A stretch of 15,933 nucleotides of DNA from an uncultured Micrococcales bacterium (GTDB taxonomy: Bacteria; Actinomycetota; Actinomycetes; S36-B12; UBA10799), in contig CALFYG010000114.1 of the NCBI GenBank assembly GCA_937952095.1, positions 1 through 15,933 on the forward strand, written 5' to 3'. Shown here piece after piece: positions 12,975-15,933 of this stretch. Both the position numbers and the translations under genes were made by a program. Position 1 is the first letter of the stretch, and each line of letters starts with the position of its first letter. A model generated the notes under the pieces. That model saw only the letters and a list, made by a program, of their open reading frames with translations, was not told the DNA's origin and made no database searches.

Positions 12975-13565
12975 ATGACCGAGTCGCAGCACTGGGACAC
13001 GGTGCACTCCACCAAGGGCACGGATGTCAGCTGGTGGCAGCCCGCCGACGAGTTGTGGATCGACCTTGTCGATGCTCTGGGGCTCGATCCGACCGCACCG
13101 GTCGTGGATGTCGGATCCGGATCGTCGCTGTTCGTGGACGCCCTCGTCGACGCAGGCTTTCAGGACGTGACCGCCGTAGACGTCTCGTCCGCCGCATTGG
13201 ACAGCATGCGATCACGGTTGGGGGACCTGGCGAGATACGTGGTGTCCGACGTGCGGGACTTCCGCAGCGCCAGGCCGGTGGCGCTGTGGCACGACCGGGC
13301 GGTGTTCCATTTCCTCGTGGATTCGGCGGATCAGCAGGTGTATGCCGGGAACCTCCGCGCCTCGCTGGCGGACGACGGGCAGGCCATCATCGCCACGTTC
13401 GCGCCCGACGGTCCGGAATCCTGCAGCGGGCTACCTGTCGCACGCTGGAGCGCGAACGAACTTGCCGAGGTACTCGGCCTCACGTTGGTGCGTCAGGACC
13501 GCCGCATCCACACCACGCCCTGGGGTACGACCCAGCCCTTCACGATCGCCGTGCTGCAACCCTGA
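12975..13565 (+). CDS. Class I SAM-dependent methyltransferase
   Basis: A 196-residue protein. It begins with HWDTVHSTKGTDVSWWQP (6-23), characteristic of a small methyltransferase group. SAM motif I is VVDVGSGSS (43-51), acidic Asp69 ends strand 2, and YVVSDVRDF marks motif II. LWHDRAVFHFL (104-114) and GPESCSGLPVARW (146-158) are further group signatures. The methylated substrate is not known. Related eukaryotic enzymes methylate protein lysines, but I do not transfer that function. Start ATG 12975 is supported by TACCCT 6 nt ahead. Its last 26 nt overlap the 3' end of the convergent MOSC gene. Whether it belongs to the DUF2249 response is unclear; it may also be read through from that promoter. 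Confidence 0.9.
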   Translation: MTESQHWDTVHSTKGTDVSWWQPADELWIDLVDALGLDPTAPVVDVGSGSSLFVDALVDAGFQDVTAVDVSSAALDSMRSRLGDLARYVVSDVRDFRSARPVALWHDRAVFHFLVDSADQQVYAGNLRASLADDGQAIIATFAPDGPESCSGLPVARWSANELAEVLGLTLVRQDRRIHTTPWGTTQPFTIAVLQP

Positions 13566-14313
13566 CCTCGTCGCCCACGCGCAACGTGCCGAGGCTGCGG
13601 TGGATCACGTTCCATCCGAACATCACCCCACCCTTGGCCTTGCGGAACGTCCCGAGGGTTCGAAGGGGCTCACCGTCGCCGCGGACCCCGGTGGTCTGGT
13701 CCACACGCGTGATCGCACAGCGGGCGCAGGGCTTCACCAGATCCATCGCGACATCACCGATCTCGATGGACAGCCAGTGGTCCTCGTCGAAGGCCGAAGA
13801 CCCCGTGACGACGAGGTTGGGCCGGAAACGGTTCATCGGGAGCGGCGAGGGCATCCGGGCGTTCAGATCCGACAGCGACGCCTCCGTGGCGACCAGCAGC
13901 GGGTAGCCGTCGGCGAACCCCACCATGCCGCTCCCGATCGAGGTCGGTCGTTCGTGCTGCGGGGACAGCGCCACGAGCCGGCAGTGACGACCGAGGTGCG
14001 AGGTGAGCACTTCGGCCACCTCATCACCGCAGTCGAGCGCCGGCCCAGTGTGCTGCCAGACCGACACCTCCCGTACTGGCCCTGGATCTGCCAGCGCGGA
14101 GCCGCTCGGAGTCGTGACGCGCAGGCGCTCCCCGAGTTCAGGGCACACCGTCGCCAACTGCGGTGCTTCTCGCTGGGTCAGGAAGTCGCCCCTCTCGTCG
14201 ACGACCATGTACGAGCGGTCACCGACCAAGCCCCGCTCATCGAGGTCCCAGGCGTCGACCGCGAGGCCCGCGCAGGACTTGATGGGATAGACGAACAGGC
14301 CGTTCAGATGCAT
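13540..14313 (-). CDS. MOSC domain-containing protein (YcbX/mARC-like)
   Basis: A 257-residue protein with an N-terminal MOSC-associated beta-barrel (LFVYPIKSCAG, 6-16; GDRSYMVVDERGDFLTQRE, 31-49) and a C-terminal MOSC domain. NRFRPNLVV (161-169) and KPCARCAITRVDQTTG (194-209) are the family signature; Cys196 or Cys199 is the expected molybdenum ligand. MOSC proteins of this type bind molybdenum cofactor and reduce N-hydroxylated compounds or handle sulfur. The start is ATG 14313, from the family N-terminus and an AAGAAT (14326-14321) 7 nt ahead. The 35 extra upstream codons are Ser/Gly-rich and out of family. It overlaps the methyltransferase tail by 26 nt. It is molybdenum-related like the oxidoreductase at 9214-11367, but four genes separate them. 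Confidence 0.92.
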   Translation of the reverse strand: MHLNGLFVYPIKSCAGLAVDAWDLDERGLVGDRSYMVVDERGDFLTQREAPQLATVCPELGERLRVTTPSGSALADPGPVREVSVWQHTGPALDCGDEVAEVLTSHLGRHCRLVALSPQHERPTSIGSGMVGFADGYPLLVATEASLSDLNARMPSPLPMNRFRPNLVVTGSSAFDEDHWLSIEIGDVAMDLVKPCARCAITRVDQTTGVRGDGEPLRTLGTFRKAKGGVMFGWNVIHRSLGTLRVGDEVRVAARRS

Positions 14314-14320
14314 GGTGTCG

Positions 14321-14326
14321 ATTCTT
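14321..14326 (-). promoter_or_regulatory. -10 element of leaderless MOSC gene
   Basis: AAGAAT on the minus strand (14326-14321) matches TATAAT at 4 of 6 positions and lies 7 nt before ATG 14313. No Shine-Dalgarno is seen. Confidence 0.4.
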
Positions 14327-14368
14327 GCCGCTGTCCTCGCCTCGGATCCACAGCACCCTGACAGCGGG

Positions 14369-15933
14369 TCAGCGATCGACCAGTGTCCGCCAGATCCAGG
14401 ACTGACCGACGTGTTCACCTGTGAGCACGTAGTCCGCGGCCGTGGGGACGCTCAAGGTGGTGTCGAGCGCGCGCCGGTCGTAGCTCATCCCCACGAGCAG
14501 GAGTTGGTCACCGGCCTGCAAGGGCTCATCGTCGGCGGGAGTCATCGTGACGACGTCGCCACGCTTGAGCACAAGCGCCACAACATCGAGTACGCGGGAG
14601 CGGTCCTGTGGGTCGTGCAGGAGCGAACCCACCGTCGCATGGTCCATGTGGTGGTCGAGGGCGGGGGCGCCGGCAGGCGTCAGTGCCACGGTCCAGATGT
14701 CAGGTCGCTCGTCGCCACAGCGACTGGTGATGCGGTCGAGCAGATCCACCGCCCACTCGTCGGTGTGCTGCTGGGCGTTCTGGACGAAGTCCCACATCAA
14801 CGGATCACCGATCCGCGCAAGCACCTCATGCGCGATCAGTTTCGTGGGCAGGAGCGTGGAATTGATCGGAAGGCCGTCGAACAGCGGTGTGTTCGCCGGG
14901 TCGTTCTGGCGGGCGATCGTGAACAGCCTGGAGTTGGCCTTGCGCGCAGACACCAGCAGCGACAGGTTCGTGATGTCGTTGTTGGTCGCTGCCGCGAACG
15001 CGACCGCCGAAGGGAGATCGGCCCGCGCAAGCACGTCTGGATCGGTGGCATCGCCCTGGATGAGCTCCACGCCGTCGACGGGATCCGCACGTTCATCGAT
15101 CACAGTCACGGGGATACCGGAGCGCATGAGATCCGCCGTCAGGTGCGCGCCGAACCGCCCGTATCCGCAGACCACCCAGCGGCCGTGCTGCGGGATGGTC
15201 AACGCCGCCGGCATCGGGTCCCCCGGGTTCGACGTGAGCCAGGAGGTGAGTTGGTAGGACCGTGGCGCGCGCAAGGCCACGAGCAACTCGTCGCCGAACA
15301 GGTTGAAGGGGTCGATGATGACCGGACTGCCGAAGGCGCGGATCCTTTCGATCAGTACGTCCTCCATCGTCCGGCAGACCACGGGTACGTCTGGGCGCAT
15401 GAGTGCGGCGGACATCGTGATGGCGAGATTCGCCTCGTCGTCGTTGGTGAGCGCGATGACGCCGGAACAGTACCTACTCATCAGTCCCGCGCGGCGCAGT
15501 TCGTGCGGGTTGCTCGCATCAGCGGGCAGACCGGGCACATCGGAGTTGAAGGCCGCCAGATCGAGTGCCTCGATCCGGCTCGGTTCCACATCGAGCACCA
15601 CGACGCGATGGTCGCGGCGATCCAGGGACCGGGCCACGACCTCGCCGGCCTGGCCGAACCCCGCAAGGATCACGAACGGCTCGCGCAGCCGGCGCACCTG
15701 GCGCTCGAAACGCTGCAGCCCGAGCGCCTCTTTGAACCCCCGGTCCTGTAGCAGTGAGAGCACCGAACCGATGGCGTAGGCCCAGGCGACGACACTGAGG
15801 TAGATGGTGACGATGACCCACGCCCGCTGCGCGGTGCTGAACGGATAGGGGATCTCGCCGAAGCCGATCGTCGTCGCGGTGTAACTCATGAAGTAGAACG
15901 CGTCGAAGAGGTCCATCCGCCAGGGCTGGCCAT
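14369..15933 (-). CDS. Potassium channel protein with two RCK (TrkA-N) domains, 5' end outside the window
   Basis: The frame stays open to the right edge (codons for GQPWR precede the methionine at 15916), so that methionine is probably inside the pore helix and the gene is truncated by the window. DAFYFMSYTATTIGFGEIPY is a pore helix with selectivity filter TIGFGE. One membrane helix follows (AWVIVTIYLSVVAWAYAIGSVLSLL). Then come an RCK domain with GFGQAG, a second with GYGRFG, and a C-terminal TrkA-C-like part (DVVTMTPADDEPLQAGDQLL). The first transmembrane helix lies outside. Such channels conduct K+ gated by nucleotide or ion binding to the RCK ring. The C-terminus is complete (TGA at 14371-14369). 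Confidence 0.92.
   Translation of the reverse strand, partial: GQPWRMDLFDAFYFMSYTATTIGFGEIPYPFSTAQRAWVIVTIYLSVVAWAYAIGSVLSLLQDRGFKEALGLQRFERQVRRLREPFVILAGFGQAGEVVARSLDRRDHRVVVLDVEPSRIEALDLAAFNSDVPGLPADASNPHELRRAGLMSRYCSGVIALTNDDEANLAITMSAALMRPDVPVVCRTMEDVLIERIRAFGSPVIIDPFNLFGDELLVALRAPRSYQLTSWLTSNPGDPMPAALTIPQHGRWVVCGYGRFGAHLTADLMRSGIPVTVIDERADPVDGVELIQGDATDPDVLARADLPSAVAFAAATNNDITNLSLLVSARKANSRLFTIARQNDPANTPLFDGLPINSTLLPTKLIAHEVLARIGDPLMWDFVQNAQQHTDEWAVDLLDRITSRCGDERPDIWTVALTPAGAPALDHHMDHATVGSLLHDPQDRSRVLDVVALVLKRGDVVTMTPADDEPLQAGDQLLLVGMSYDRRALDTTLSVPTAADYVLTGEHVGQSWIWRTLVDR

Noticed and set aside
14358..14372. CTGAC/GTCAG hairpin at the channel stop as a terminator
   Set aside because: The stem is only 5 bp and no T-run follows on the minus strand, so it is too weak to call.
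14312..15751. 479-codon plus-strand open frame
   Set aside because: It lies antisense to the channel gene, whose pore and RCK motifs are unmistakable. Composition is that of a shadow frame.

Overview
The window comes from a GC-rich actinobacterium. The codon bias is strong, the genes are closely packed with tail-to-tail or overlapping stops, and the protein families are typical of that phylum (DUF6325, DUF2252, AlkC-like HEAT protein, FdhF/YdeP oxidoreductase, DUF2249 with a divergent HTH regulator). At least seven genes have a TANNNT (-10-like) hexamer 6-7 nt before the start codon and no Shine-Dalgarno sequence, which is the actinobacterial leaderless-mRNA layout. Genus cannot be fixed from the sequence. 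I found no tRNA, rRNA, CRISPR array, insertion sequence, prophage or complete mobile element. No gene-free stretch exceeds 300 bases; the longest are 279-494 and 7992-8185, and both carry regulatory or repeat signals.

Layout. 1-278 (-) is the start of a DUF6325 gene running off the left edge. 495-3798 (+) is a tight three-gene lipid operon: a membrane-anchored diacylglycerol-kinase-family protein, a DUF2252 protein and a PAP2 phosphatase. 3876-5111 (+) is an AI-2E-family membrane protein. 5108-5521 (-) is a HIT hydrolase, divergent from an AlkC-type DNA alkylation repair protein at 5545-6606 (+). 6654-7991 (+) is an unrecognised multi-pass membrane protein. 7992-8185 holds a degenerate 19-bp repeat array (three units facing three) and a perfect operator-like dyad. 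8186-9205 (+) is asd. 9214-11367 (-) is a molybdopterin oxidoreductase. 11456-11989 (+) is a LURP-one-related protein. 11991-12650 (-) is a DeoR/SufR-like HTH regulator, divergent from DUF2249 (12677-12961, +) and a methyltransferase (12975-13565, +). 13540-14313 (-) is a MOSC protein. 14369-15933 (-) is a potassium channel with RCK domains, cut at the right edge.

How they may work together. The kinase and PAP2 phosphatase are probably opposing steps on a phospholipid or prenyl-phosphate pool; in other actinobacteria these two domains occur fused in one protein. The HTH/DUF2249 pair looks like a small redox or NO-responsive switch with its own dyad operator. The molybdopterin oxidoreductase and MOSC protein are both molybdenum-related but are not in one operon. 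Most other genes are housekeeping or general-stress functions with their own promoters. The least explained pieces are the 107-bp repeat array at 8005-8111 and the overlapping back-to-back -10 elements at 5528-5537.
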